Source of the DNA: Jingyaoa shaoxingensis
GTDB lineage: Bacteria; Bacillota; Clostridia; Lachnospirales; Lachnospiraceae
NCBI RefSeq assembly: GCF_014385005.1
Contig: NZ_JACRSZ010000003.1
Span: forward strand, 186,001 to 250,000
Direction: 5' to 3'
Length of the DNA: 64,000 bases
Below the pieces are notes generated by a model that was given only the letters and a program-made list of their open reading frames with translations, searched no databases and had not been told where the DNA came from. Shown piece by piece: positions 8,224-16,844 of this stretch. The first letter of the stretch is position 1; the number at the start of each line of letters is the position of its first letter. Position numbers and translations under genes: made by a program.

Positions 8224-9894
8224 CTATTTTGATGCAGGTAATTTGAAAGAACTCTTCAGGGAAACGATACGGTTAAATACCGGTTTCTCCGGTGTGGAAT
8301 CGTGCGAATCTACGCAGAAGAATCCCTGTCTTACAAACTGGAAGCTATCATAGGCTTTTGCCTCACCTAGTGCCGGTTCTACATAACATTCTTCTAATAC
8401 TGTCAGAGAATTCGGGTTCAGATTCAGGGAACCATCTTCATTATATACTCCCTTTTCCTCATCTATAATATTCTCGTATAATCTGACTTCTGCCTTCACT
8501 GCTGTCTTTGCTGCTACCCAGTGGATTGTACCTTTTACTTTTCTTCCATCCGGACTGTTTCCACCCTTGGATGCCGGATCGTATGTGCAGTGGATTACTG
8601 ATACATTACCGTCTTCGTCCTTCTCAAATCCTGTACATTTTACAAAATATGCATTCATCAGACGAACTTCATTATCCGGGAACAGACGGAAATATTTCTT
8701 TGGCGGCACTTCCATGAAATCCTCACGGTCAATATAAAGTTCACGTCCAAATGGAACCTTTCTGGATCCCAATTCCGGATTCTCCAGATTGTTCACTACA
8801 TCCAAATATTCAATCTGGTCTTCCGGATAATTGTCAATTACAAGCTTCACCGGATTCAGTGCTGCCATCATACGAGGTCTCTTCAGCTTCAGATCCTCTC
8901 GGATACAGTACTCCAACATAGCATAATCTACAGAACTCTGTGCCTTAGATACACCGCACAGTTCCACAAACATCTTAATGGACTCCGGTGTAAATCCACG
9001 TCTCTTTAATGCTGCAATGGATACCAGACGAGGGTCATCCCAACCGTCTACGATCTTCTCTTCTACCAGCTTCTTGATATAGCGTTTTCCTGTTACCACA
9101 TTGGTCAGATACAACTTGGCAAACTCGATCTGTTTTGGTGGATGTTCATATCCCACCTCACGAACCACCCAGTCATACAGTGGTCTGTGGTCTTCAAATT
9201 CCAGTGTACAAATAGAGTGAGTTACTCCTTCGATTGCATCCTCGATTGGATGTGCGAAGTCATACATTGGATAGATGCACCACTTGTCTCCGGTATTGTG
9301 ATGTGTCATATGAGCCACACGGTAAATGATCGGGTCTCTCATGTTGATATTCGGAGAAGCCATATCAATCTTCGCTCTTAATACCTTTTCTCCGTCTGCA
9401 TATTTTCCGGCACGCATCTCTTCAAATAACTGAAGATTCTCTTCCACGCTTCTGTCACGGTATGGGCTGTTCTTGCCAGGCTCTGTCAGTGTTCCTCTGT
9501 ATTCACGGATCTGGTCTGCAGTCAGGTCACATACATATGCCTTGCCCTTTTTGATCAGGTTCACAGCAGCCTCGTACATCTGGTCAAAATAATTCGACGC
9601 AAAAAACAGACGATCTTCCCAGTCTGCACCCAGCCATGCCACATCAGCCTTGATGGACTCTACAAATTCCATCTTCTCTTTGGTAGGGTTCGTATCATCA
9701 AATCGTAAGTTAAACTTACCACCGTACTTCTGCGCCAGTCCATAATTCAGTAATATAGACTTGGCATGTCCGATATGCAGATATCCGTTTGGCTCCGGCG
9801 GGAATCTGGTACATACCGTTTCGCAGTGCCCCTCTGCAATATCATTCTCTATCATCTGTTCAATAAAGTTCTTGGAAACCGTTTCCTTTTCCAT
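8224..9894 (-). CDS. glnS: Glutaminyl-tRNA synthetase
   Basis: This class I synthetase charges tRNA-Gln with glutamine. The N-terminal Rossmann domain has the [15 protein letters not shown] signature (HIGH motif) and later the GlnRS-specific HRPLYDWVV and GWDDPRL segments; the C-terminal anticodon-binding beta-barrel domain follows ([12 protein letters not shown] onward). At 556 residues it is normal length. The position of the KMSKS-like loop reads [11 protein letters not shown] rather than the usual VxSKRKL. Start ATG 9894 has GGAGGCAGATTT upstream; a longer frame reaches into the promoter. Direct GlnRS use, rather than only the GatCAB route, occurs in a subset of Bacillota. Confidence 0.94.
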   Translation of the reverse strand: MEKETVSKNFIEQMIENDIAEGHCETVCTRFPPEPNGYLHIGHAKSILLNYGLAQKYGGKFNLRFDDTNPTKEKMEFVESIKADVAWLGADWEDRLFFASNYFDQMYEAAVNLIKKGKAYVCDLTADQIREYRGTLTEPGKNSPYRDRSVEENLQLFEEMRAGKYADGEKVLRAKIDMASPNINMRDPIIYRVAHMTHHNTGDKWCIYPMYDFAHPIEDAIEGVTHSICTLEFEDHRPLYDWVVREVGYEHPPKQIEFAKLYLTNVVTGKRYIKKLVEEKIVDGWDDPRLVSIAALKRRGFTPESIKMFVELCGVSKAQSSVDYAMLEYCIREDLKLKRPRMMAALNPVKLVIDNYPEDQIEYLDVVNNLENPELGSRKVPFGRELYIDREDFMEVPPKKYFRLFPDNEVRLMNAYFVKCTGFEKDEDGNVSVIHCTYDPASKGGNSPDGRKVKGTIHWVAAKTAVKAEVRLYENIIDEEKGVYNEDGSLNLNPNSLTVLEECYVEPALGEAKAYDSFQFVRQGFFCVDSHDSTPEKPVFNRIVSLKSSFKLPASK

Positions 9895-9946
9895 AAATCT
9901 GCCTCCGATAATTAATCTCCTCGCGATGTAATCGCATACTTCTTCT

Positions 9947-9975
9947 TTTATACCATAATTTTCGATGAAATTCAA
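9947..9975 (-). promoter_or_regulatory. Sigma-A promoter of glnS
   Basis: Minus strand -35 TTGAAT (9970-9975), 17-base spacer, -10 TATAAA (9947-9952). The leader before glnS is about 50 bases, too short for a T-box, so tRNA-dependent attenuation is not supported. Confidence 0.65.
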
Positions 9976-10060
9976 CGTATTTAGATTTACTTTTTGACTG
10001 GGATATACTATGATAGTGAAAGATTCTATCAGATGTATTCTGAAATAAAGAGGTTATTAC

Positions 10061-10978
10061 ATGTATTATTTTATTGTAAACCCGTCTTCCAGTTCCGGAA
10101 AGGGAATGAAGATCTGGAAAACGGTTGAAAAACAACTGCACACTGAACACGTTCCGTATCATGTGTTTTTCACCAGCCGCCATACTCCGGGGAGCGAACT
10201 TGCGAAACTGATTTCCAGTCGTCATGCTCCGTGCACTATTGTTGCAGTCGGTGGTGACGGAACTGTAAATGAAGTGATAAACGGACTCACTAATTTTGAT
10301 AAGATCCGGTTCGGATATATCCCATCCGGTTCCGGAAACGACCTGGCAGCCGGTCTTGGCCTGAAGACTTCTCCTCTGGCAGCACTGCATGCCATTCTGC
10401 ATCCCAAATGCATCCGCCCAATCACCATAGGATGCACCCACACACCGGAAAAGACTTATCGTTTTATTGTCAGCAGTGGAATTGGATATGATGCTGCTGT
10501 GTGTCACGAAGCCATTAATTCCGGTATGAAAAAACTGCTGAACCGTTTCGGTCTTGGCAGGCTGACTTACCTCAGCATTGCATTGAAGCAATTGATTCTG
10601 CTTCATTCCACGCCTGTCAGCATGCTGCTGGATGATCGCAGACAGTTTGAATTCGACGATATCTTTTTCATTGCCGGAATGAATCTGAAATACGAAGGCG
10701 GTGGTTTCAAGTTCTGCCCGGATGCAGATCCATGTGATGATTATCTGGATCTCTGTCTGATCGAAAAGATGTCCAAGCTGCGCATTTTACGTCTTCTGCC
10801 AACTGCATTTAAAGGAGATCATGTGAATTTTGACGGTGTACATATTTACCGATGCAAAAAAGCTGTCATCCGTACAGCCACTCCTCTGGCAGTACATACA
10901 GATGGGGAAAAGGCCGGTTTTCAGTGGCTGATTACATGGGAACTGGAACCGGAAAAACTCTCCTTTATTATTTCCTGA
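10061..10978 (+). CDS. Diacylglycerol/YegS-type lipid kinase
   Basis: A 305-residue DAGK-catalytic-domain protein that would transfer the ATP gamma phosphate to a lipid hydroxyl. It has the N-terminal FIVNPSSSSGKG segment, the nucleotide-binding signature VGGDGTVNEVINGL (about residues 65-78) and the substrate loop GSGNDLAAGLG (about 88-98), then the all-beta C-terminal half ending LAVHTDGEK. This matches DgkB/YegS/BmrU-type soluble kinases, not the small membrane DgkA. The precise lipid substrate cannot be read from sequence. ATG 10061 is preceded by AAGAGG. It is divergent from glnS and stands alone before a bidirectional terminator. Confidence 0.88.
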   Translation: MYYFIVNPSSSSGKGMKIWKTVEKQLHTEHVPYHVFFTSRHTPGSELAKLISSRHAPCTIVAVGGDGTVNEVINGLTNFDKIRFGYIPSGSGNDLAAGLGLKTSPLAALHAILHPKCIRPITIGCTHTPEKTYRFIVSSGIGYDAAVCHEAINSGMKKLLNRFGLGRLTYLSIALKQLILLHSTPVSMLLDDRRQFEFDDIFFIAGMNLKYEGGGFKFCPDADPCDDYLDLCLIEKMSKLRILRLLPTAFKGDHVNFDGVHIYRCKKAVIRTATPLAVHTDGEKAGFQWLITWELEPEKLSFIIS

Positions 10979-11017
10979 TCCGTCATCTGTCGTCATTATT
11001 TTTGATAGCATTACAGT

Positions 11018-11070
11018 AAAAAGGTCACTCCCACTGTAATTCACAGGAAAGGGAATGACCTTTTCATTTC
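11018..11070. terminator. Bidirectional terminator between lipid kinase and glycosyltransferase
   Basis: Stem AAAAAGGTCACTCCC (11018-11032) with GGGAATGACCTTTT (11051-11064), one mismatch. T-runs exist in both directions (TTTTC on plus, TTTTT on minus), serving the two convergent genes. Confidence 0.85.
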
Positions 11071-11078
11071 GCCTGTTT

Positions 11079-12095
11079 TTAGTTAAATCCATAAAACTTC
11101 TGTGTAATCCGATAGGCTGCCACAGACATTTTTCTTCCACTCTTTCCAGGGATGTTGCAGGCTCTTCCCAGCAGTCCGTGACGGATCTGCAGGTACAGTC
11201 CTGTATCCACATTCTTCAAATAAGTCCAGAGCTCCTGCTTTTTCTTAAAGTTCTCTTCTGTCCCTGATTTTAACAGAAGCATAGAAGATACTGTCATAAT
11301 AATATCCAGATAACTGAGCATATATCGTCTGCAGTTCTTATTCGTTCCGCGGATTCCAGCCATGGTATCAATCATGAGCTTATTCACCTTGATCTGCTGA
11401 TCAATTCTTCCAATCATCACCTGTTCATTGACAGACTGATCTTCTCTTCCAATGTAATAATGGTAAAACAGATCATCGATATAATACATCTTCTTCACTG
11501 ATGGCAGTGGCTGGAACACAAACAGGTTGTCTACATAAAACGTATGCTTTGGCAGTTCCAGTCCACATTCTCTCAGAAGGTTGGTGCGGTAGATCATAGA
11601 ATGCATAAGAATATATTTTCCGGCACGCATCTTCTTCAGGTCTTTCCATTCAAATACCTTTTCCGTAGGCATGTATTTGCGGTACTGCATAACTTTTTTA
11701 TGCTTTGCCCCCACTTTGTCATACACGAAATTACTGATTACAGCATCTACCGTATCAGGTCCTGCCACCAGCTTCTTCAATGTTGCAATAATCTTTGGCA
11801 GAGTTCTCTCATCTACCCAGTCATCACTGTCAACCACTTTAAAATACAGTCCTGTCGCATTTTTCAGACCTGTATTTACTGCTTCCCCGTGTCCTCCGTT
11901 TTCCTGATGCACCGCCTTTACAATACCAGGATATCTGGAGACATATTCTTCTGCGATCTCTCCGGTACGATCTTTTGACCCATCATTAACAATAATAATC
12001 TCTATATCATCTCCGCCCGGAAGCAGTGATTCGATACATTTTCTCATATAATCCTGTGAATTATAACTTGGTATGGCTACTGATAAAATCTTCAT
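11079..12095 (-). CDS. Family 2 glycosyltransferase
   Basis: A 338-residue GT-A fold glycosyltransferase. The N-terminal nucleotide-sugar domain shows SVAIPSYNSQDYM, IIVNDGSKD and the metal-binding DSDDW (DxD-type motif) near residue 94; GGHGEAVNTG is also typical of GT2. The C-terminal third lacks clear membrane helices, so a cytosolic or peripheral enzyme that modifies an envelope polysaccharide or teichoic acid is likely; donor and acceptor are unknown. The ATG at 12095 follows directly on the mutY stop codon, with GGGGGGAATC inside the end of mutY, so the two are co-translated. Confidence 0.85.
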   Translation of the reverse strand: MKILSVAIPSYNSQDYMRKCIESLLPGGDDIEIIIVNDGSKDRTGEIAEEYVSRYPGIVKAVHQENGGHGEAVNTGLKNATGLYFKVVDSDDWVDERTLPKIIATLKKLVAGPDTVDAVISNFVYDKVGAKHKKVMQYRKYMPTEKVFEWKDLKKMRAGKYILMHSMIYRTNLLRECGLELPKHTFYVDNLFVFQPLPSVKKMYYIDDLFYHYYIGREDQSVNEQVMIGRIDQQIKVNKLMIDTMAGIRGTNKNCRRYMLSYLDIIMTVSSMLLLKSGTEENFKKKQELWTYLKNVDTGLYLQIRHGLLGRACNIPGKSGRKMSVAAYRITQKFYGFN

Positions 12096-13178
12096 TTACG
12101 ATTCCCCCCTGTATTTCTCCTGCCCCAGTCTGATCTCCATATATTTTGCATATGCTGCAAATGCTGCAGGTATCGGATATTTTTCTTCTGTAAGCGACGG
12201 TTCTACAAACAGATATTCTCCTGTCTGTATTGGATCTTCAATCCAGACCAGATAAGCTGACATATGCCATTCCACATGGCTGAAAATATGCTTTGCCGGT
12301 TCCAGCGGACGAATACGAATAGGCGAAAAGCCTTTTTCCTTTACCCACTGCACCGCCTCGTCCTGCGTCAAAATCCCCGGTGTATTCGGTAATTCATATA
12401 AGCCGGAAAGCAGTCCCTTCTCAGGTCTCTTGTGAATAGCCAGATGTTCTCCATCCCGTATAATCAACACGGTCTTTTCTTCTGTTCTTCTCGGTTTCTT
12501 TGCTTTCTTTACCGGAATCTCTCCGGTCACATTCTGAAGATGTGCCTGACAAAGTTTCTCCAATGGGCAGTCTGTGCAATGCGGTTCTCCATTTGGGACG
12601 CACACCATTGCTCCCAGTTCCATCAGTGCCTGATTAAACGCGCCGGGACGTTCTGCAGGCATAATTGCAGTTACCCTTTCTTCCATTGACCTTTTCACTG
12701 ACTGCTTTAACACATCTTCCCTGCTGAGCAGCACTCTGGAAAGAACTCTCAGAACATTTCCATCCACTGCAGGTGCCACTTTACCATAAGCAATCGATGC
12801 AACTGCTCCTGCCGTATAACTGCCGATTCCCTTCAGCTTCTGCAGTTCCGCATATTCGTCCGGAATCTTTCCGTTATAGTCCTTTATGACCGTCTGCGCC
12901 GCGATCTGCATATTTCGCACACGGTTATAATAGCCAAGCCCCTCCCACAGCTTCAACAGTTCTTCTTCCTGACACTGTGCCAGAGACTGCACGTCAGGCA
13001 ATGCTTTCATAAATCTCCGGTAAAAGGGCTTTACTGCTTCCACCCGGGTCTGCTGGAGCATAATCTCCGATACCCAGACACGATAAGGCGTCGGCTGATC
13101 TCTCCAGGGCAATACCCGGGCATTCCGGTCAAACCACTCCAGCAGCGGTTTGACTATTTCTTCCAGTTCTCTGTCCAT
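12096..13178 (-). CDS. mutY: A/G-specific adenine DNA glycosylase MutY
   Basis: MutY removes adenine mispaired with 8-oxoguanine. The 360-residue protein has the catalytic Glu segment VSEIMLQQTRV, the helix-hairpin-helix LKGIGSYTAGAVAS with catalytic Asp in VDGNVLRVLSR, and the [4Fe-4S] loop C-x6-C-x2-C-x5-C (CVPNGEPHCTDCPLEKLC). The C-terminal third is the NUDIX-like 8-oxoG recognition domain (VLIIRDGEHLAIHKRP onward, then HIFSHVEWHM). AAAGGAATGAT precedes ATG 13178. It is followed without gap by a glycosyltransferase, an association that looks positional rather than functional. Confidence 0.95.
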   Translation of the reverse strand: MDRELEEIVKPLLEWFDRNARVLPWRDQPTPYRVWVSEIMLQQTRVEAVKPFYRRFMKALPDVQSLAQCQEEELLKLWEGLGYYNRVRNMQIAAQTVIKDYNGKIPDEYAELQKLKGIGSYTAGAVASIAYGKVAPAVDGNVLRVLSRVLLSREDVLKQSVKRSMEERVTAIMPAERPGAFNQALMELGAMVCVPNGEPHCTDCPLEKLCQAHLQNVTGEIPVKKAKKPRRTEEKTVLIIRDGEHLAIHKRPEKGLLSGLYELPNTPGILTQDEAVQWVKEKGFSPIRIRPLEPAKHIFSHVEWHMSAYLVWIEDPIQTGEYLFVEPSLTEEKYPIPAAFAAYAKYMEIRLGQEKYRGES

Positions 13179-13214
13179 ATCATTCCTTTTCTGAACAATT
13201 ACTTCAGTTCTTAT

Positions 13215-14693
13215 TTAGTAATAACAGATAATCGGAATACCATCATACACTCTGTCATAAATCTCTTTTGCTGCAGCCGGCGGTAAATTCACGCATCCAT
13301 GCGAACCGTCGGTCTGATAAATATTTCCGCCAAAACTACTTCTCCAGCTTGCATCATGAAGACCAATTCCTCCGTTAAATGGCATCCAGTATGTTACTTT
13401 TGTCTCATATTCATTATTCTCGCCTTTTAATACTGATGGTGATTCCTTGTAATATAGTGTATAAGTACCTTCAGGCGTCTTTCTTGACGGATCAGATGCC
13501 AGTCCGGATACACAATCCGTAGACACTGCCTCTTCCCCATCAATATACAGCCATACATGCTGGCTTCCAAGATCTATCTCCACATAACTGTCTCCGAGGT
13601 CACTGTTATACCAACTTACCGCGGTCTGTGCATACTCCGCATAGGTATCTCCTGTATTACCTGACCAGATAGCATCAATCAGATAATCGCAGGTAGCATC
13701 CTGATCCATCAGCCAGCCATAAGATCCTCCATCTACTGTCACTTCACTGCCAGAGTGGGTCTTAAATGTACGCGGGCGGTCTGCCGTATCATACTTGTCT
13801 GCCATCTCTGCAACAAATGCCTTTATCGCATCCTTGTCCAGTTCCACACTGCCGTCATCATCATAAGACAGCCAGCCTCTCACTCTGTCTGCATCCACTT
13901 TTTCAGAATGTTCTCCAAACAGATACGTCAGATCTGTACTGATACACGTGTTAAGCTTCTCAACTGTCTTTGCCAGTACTTCATCATCTTGCCTTCTGGC
14001 AGGCTTCTCGTAGCAGTCCTTTTCTTCCAGAGAAACTTTCACTCTGGCAAAATCCACCGCTTCCTGTATCAGTCCGACAACCTCAGCTTTCTTTAGCAGA
14101 TTACCTTCCACTTCTGGCATAACCTGATACTTTCCCTCCAGGAAATCAATATACGCATCTGCCGGTCTGGTCACCTTTTCTTCATCCAGACACTGCAGCT
14201 GGTCTACTGCCTGCTTCAACAATTCTTCATCATACTGTGCACTGGAATCAAATGTGTAAGATATCTCTCTTTTCAGATAAAACGGCCATTCATACAACTT
14301 CTGACTGTCTTTGAATGCCTGTACCTCTCCCTTTGATACATAATGATAATCAATCTGATCTGCGGTAATCGTCTCTGTGATACCTCCACGCTCATCAATC
14401 TCCAGACTATATCCCGCAATCACTGCTGCAATTCTGGATTCCACATCTTCTACCGTCAGCTGTGATGCATCAAATCCATTAATTGTCGTATGCATAAAAA
14501 AGTGATCTTTAAAATAGACCATCCCATAAATATACACCCCAGCCACAGCCAGTAATGCCAATATAATCAGGGAAAGAAAAATGTTCCGCGCAATCCTGCC
14601 TGCGGACATCTTTTTTTCCCCATCTCTTCTTTCTTCTCTGCGTGTTCTGCGCTTCTCCTGCTGTTCCTCAGAACGTTCCTCTTTTTCTGTCAT
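13215..14693 (-). CDS. Membrane-anchored L,D-transpeptidase (YkuD domain)
   Basis: A 492-residue enzyme that would form 3-3 peptidoglycan crosslinks. A Lys/Arg/Glu-rich cytoplasmic tail of about 30 residues is followed by one membrane helix (NIFLSLIILALLAVAGVYIY), then a long extracytoplasmic PG-binding-4/VanW-associated region with repeated alpha/beta units, and a C-terminal YkuD domain. The catalytic signature SHGCVNLP is near the end with His465 and Cys467. Family members resist beta-lactams other than carbapenems. The start uses AAAGGGGAAT before ATG 14693 and has its own extended -10 promoter. Confidence 0.92.
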   Translation of the reverse strand: MTEKEERSEEQQEKRRTRREERRDGEKKMSAGRIARNIFLSLIILALLAVAGVYIYGMVYFKDHFFMHTTINGFDASQLTVEDVESRIAAVIAGYSLEIDERGGITETITADQIDYHYVSKGEVQAFKDSQKLYEWPFYLKREISYTFDSSAQYDEELLKQAVDQLQCLDEEKVTRPADAYIDFLEGKYQVMPEVEGNLLKKAEVVGLIQEAVDFARVKVSLEEKDCYEKPARRQDDEVLAKTVEKLNTCISTDLTYLFGEHSEKVDADRVRGWLSYDDDGSVELDKDAIKAFVAEMADKYDTADRPRTFKTHSGSEVTVDGGSYGWLMDQDATCDYLIDAIWSGNTGDTYAEYAQTAVSWYNSDLGDSYVEIDLGSQHVWLYIDGEEAVSTDCVSGLASDPSRKTPEGTYTLYYKESPSVLKGENNEYETKVTYWMPFNGGIGLHDASWRSSFGGNIYQTDGSHGCVNLPPAAAKEIYDRVYDGIPIICYY

Positions 14694-14730
14694 ATTCCCC
14701 TTTATCCCCCCCGGAATTATATTCTTCCAA

Positions 14731-14759
14731 ATTATAACACACTTTGGTTTTTGTGAAAA
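14731..14759 (-). promoter_or_regulatory. Extended -10 promoter of the L,D-transpeptidase gene
   Basis: Minus strand: -35 TTTTCA (14754-14759), 17-base spacer, -10 TATAAT (14731-14736) with an upstream TG, giving TGTTATAAT. The gap between this and the CwlC-like gene shows no strong terminator. Confidence 0.7.
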
Positions 14760-14808
14760 GCGTCTTATTTAAGGTTCCTTTTATTTCAATAAAATCTTAA
14801 GGATTTCT

Positions 14809-15579
14809 TCACGTGGTAATGTAGGTCTGATAACCATTTTCACGCAGAGCAGCTTCCATACGAACTGCATTTTCCAGCTTACGGAAAGCGCCTACCTGCA
14901 CCAGATAATAGCCGTTATTCTCCACCAAAAATGCCGGATATCCTTCAGCAGACAATTTTTCCTGCTGCCGCAGCGCATTCTCCCTGTTGCGGAATGCACC
15001 TGTCTGCACACGGTAATATACTTCTTCCCTTTCCTGCACTGCATCTTCATTTTTTGCAACTGTCTGTAAAATAGAATCCGCTATGGAATCCGCAATCCGG
15101 TCAAACTCTTCATCAAAAAGTCGGTTATCTTCTTCGCTGTTTATAAATCCTGTTTCCACCAACACTGCCGGCATCCTGCTTCTTCTTAATATAACCAGTC
15201 CCGGACGTATCTTTACACCGTTATTGCGAAATCCAATATTTTCCAGTCCGCTGTTAATAGCTTCTGCCACTTCTGCTTTTTCTCCTTTGTTATCATAAAC
15301 CAGCGTCTCCACACCTGTATACTGATTGGGATATTCACTGGAATTGCGATGCAGGGACACCAGAAAATCCGCACCGGACTCATTTGCTGCCATTGCTTTC
15401 TGATAAGGTGTCTGATAAATATCCTCCGTTCTTGTATAGAATACGTCAGTTCCTGCATTCTGCAGTCTTTCTCCCACTGCCAGGGCAAGCTTCAGATTAT
15501 CATCCTTTTCCTGCCTTCCCTGATAGACTGCCCCGGGATCCGCACCTCCATGTCCTGCGTCAATTGCTATTTTTGCCAT
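14809..15579 (-). CDS. CwlC-like N-acetylmuramoyl-L-alanine amidase with SPOR domain
   Basis: A 256-residue Amidase_3 enzyme that cleaves the lactyl-amide bond of peptidoglycan. Zinc ligands are visible: IAIDAGHGGADPG (His), the Glu in VETLV, and VSLHRNS (His); the catalytic Glu is in LVETGFINSEED. After residue about 185 comes a C-terminal SPOR domain made of two similar halves (YYRVQTGAFRNRENA and YYLVQVGAFRKLENA). There is no signal peptide: the protein begins at once with MAKIAIDAGHGG. This layout and length are those of Bacillus CwlC, a mother-cell lysis amidase, so a sporulation role is the best inference. Start ATG 15579 follows GGAG. A sigma-K-like -10 (CATATGCTA) lies 30-40 bases upstream without a good -35. 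Confidence 0.88.
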   Translation of the reverse strand: MAKIAIDAGHGGADPGAVYQGRQEKDDNLKLALAVGERLQNAGTDVFYTRTEDIYQTPYQKAMAANESGADFLVSLHRNSSEYPNQYTGVETLVYDNKGEKAEVAEAINSGLENIGFRNNGVKIRPGLVILRRSRMPAVLVETGFINSEEDNRLFDEEFDRIADSIADSILQTVAKNEDAVQEREEVYYRVQTGAFRNRENALRQQEKLSAEGYPAFLVENNGYYLVQVGAFRKLENAVRMEAALRENGYQTYITT

Positions 15580-15660
15580 AAAAAACTCCTGCATTATGCT
15601 CTTTCTCTATAGCATATGCAGAAGTCTCTTAATTGGAAAATAGCTTCATGTAAAAACGCC

Positions 15661-16011
15661 TTACCGACTGCAGTCCCTGCTGTGCTGCACAGCGCTTAAA
15701 GAAACTGGCTTCAACAGATAGTCATTAATAAATAATTTCCATGCATCCAGGGCATATTCTTGGGTATCTGATATAAAATTAATCTGGATATCTTCTCCCT
15801 TTTTCTTCAGTTCTTTTGCAAGGGCAATGCCAGACATCCCCTTTAGAACCACTTCAGTGTAGCACACATCAATATGTCTGCCTTTTGCATAAGCTGCTGC
15901 ATCTTCTGCCGCCTGAAATGTACAGATTTTCTCTCTGCCATATACGCTTTCCACTTTATTTTTCAGATCAAGAAGTTCATCATAATCCTTCATAACCAGA
16001 ATAATTTCCAT
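15661..16011 (-). CDS. Stand-alone degenerate response-regulator receiver, possibly frameshifted at the 3' end
   Basis: A 116-residue CheY-like domain with no output domain. The phospho-acceptor Asp is replaced: the aligned segment is CYTEVVLKGMSG, with Glu53 where the neighbouring regulator has FLDMKLRGITG. The acidic pocket is also reduced (LVMKDYDE instead of LAVDDEK), while the switch-region KPV lysine is kept. Its start lies inside the end of the upstream regulator gene (32-base overlap) with AGGGAG about 12 bases away. The last residues after KPVSLSAVQ look abnormal; another frame continues as a typical final receiver helix and stops at 15629, see findings. It may be a pseudo-receiver locked in an active-like state or a decaying gene. 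Confidence 0.7.
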   Translation of the reverse strand: MEIILVMKDYDELLDLKNKVESVYGREKICTFQAAEDAAAYAKGRHIDVCYTEVVLKGMSGIALAKELKKKGEDIQINFISDTQEYALDAWKLFINDYLLKPVSLSAVQHSRDCSR

Positions 16012-16828
16012 GTTTTTCAAACACTCCCTTTGAGAATTCTGCCCAACTGTAATTTGCCATATATTCTCCATTATAAGAATTCACCGCAATCGGGTCACCT
16101 TTCATAAAATCATAAGCATCACACCGTAATCTGCTCACATCAATAGCAAGATGATTCCATGTTTTAAGATACAATTCGCCAATCCCCTCTTTTTTCAGAT
16201 CAGTCTTGAGACTGTTCATGATCACATTCGTCTGGCTTTTCAGATTTCGGTCATATTCCCTGTCTTCAAAAAGAATTCCTGCAATCTCTGCCGTTGTCAC
16301 AGACGCTCCCCTGCGGTCAATGAGATATGCAAACAGTTCCTTTGCCTTCGCCCTCTCAAACACCATTGGCTTGCCATCCACAAACACCTCAAAATTGCCA
16401 AAAGTCTGTACTTTCACTGCTTTTGTATGTTTTTCTTCTGGCTGACTGCTCTCTATCCAGCTTTTATCCATATTGCGCAGCGTATTTCTGATATCCTCAG
16501 CTTTAATCGGCTTAAGAAGGTACCCAAGCGCATACATCTTGTATGCCTCAAATGCATATTCACTGTAAGCGGTACAGAAAACAATCTTCGCCTCCGGAAA
16601 GGATTCTTTTATCAGCTTTGCCAGTTCGATTCCCGTGATCCCACGCAGTTTCATATCCAGAAAAGCATACTGAACCGGTGTTTTTTCTTCACTGTTCTTT
16701 TTCAGGAATTTCAGAACATCACCGATTTTCTGAAAACCAGAGATGGATTCATCGGGAAACACTTCTCTGAGTGCCCGCATCAGTGCATTTAATTCCAGTT
16801 TTTCATCATCTACTGCAAGTATCTGCAT
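15980..16828 (-). CDS. Response regulator with OmpR/SARP-type winged-helix output
   Basis: A 282-residue regulator. The receiver (1-120) has VDDEK acid residues, phospho-acceptor Asp58 in FLDMKLRG, the Thr of FCTAYSEYA and Lys of YLLKPI. After a short linker the output region (VQTFGNFEVFVDGKPMVF...KAKELFAYLIDRRG) resembles the winged-helix domain of SARP/BTAD-type regulators rather than LytTR, although the partner kinase is LytS-like. Start ATG 16828 follows GGGAGAGGCAGC; the frame continues upstream but without a site. It is 16 bases after the kinase stop, so co-transcription is nearly certain. Confidence 0.88.
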   Translation of the reverse strand: MQILAVDDEKLELNALMRALREVFPDESISGFQKIGDVLKFLKKNSEEKTPVQYAFLDMKLRGITGIELAKLIKESFPEAKIVFCTAYSEYAFEAYKMYALGYLLKPIKAEDIRNTLRNMDKSWIESSQPEEKHTKAVKVQTFGNFEVFVDGKPMVFERAKAKELFAYLIDRRGASVTTAEIAGILFEDREYDRNLKSQTNVIMNSLKTDLKKEGIGELYLKTWNHLAIDVSRLRCDAYDFMKGDPIAVNSYNGEYMANYSWAEFSKGVFEKHGNYSGYEGL

Positions 16829-16844
16829 GCTGCCTCTCCCTTTC

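Noticed and set aside
9895..9946. T-box leader for glnS
   Set aside because: The leader after the promoter is only about 50 bases and lacks the T-box sequence and specifier stem.
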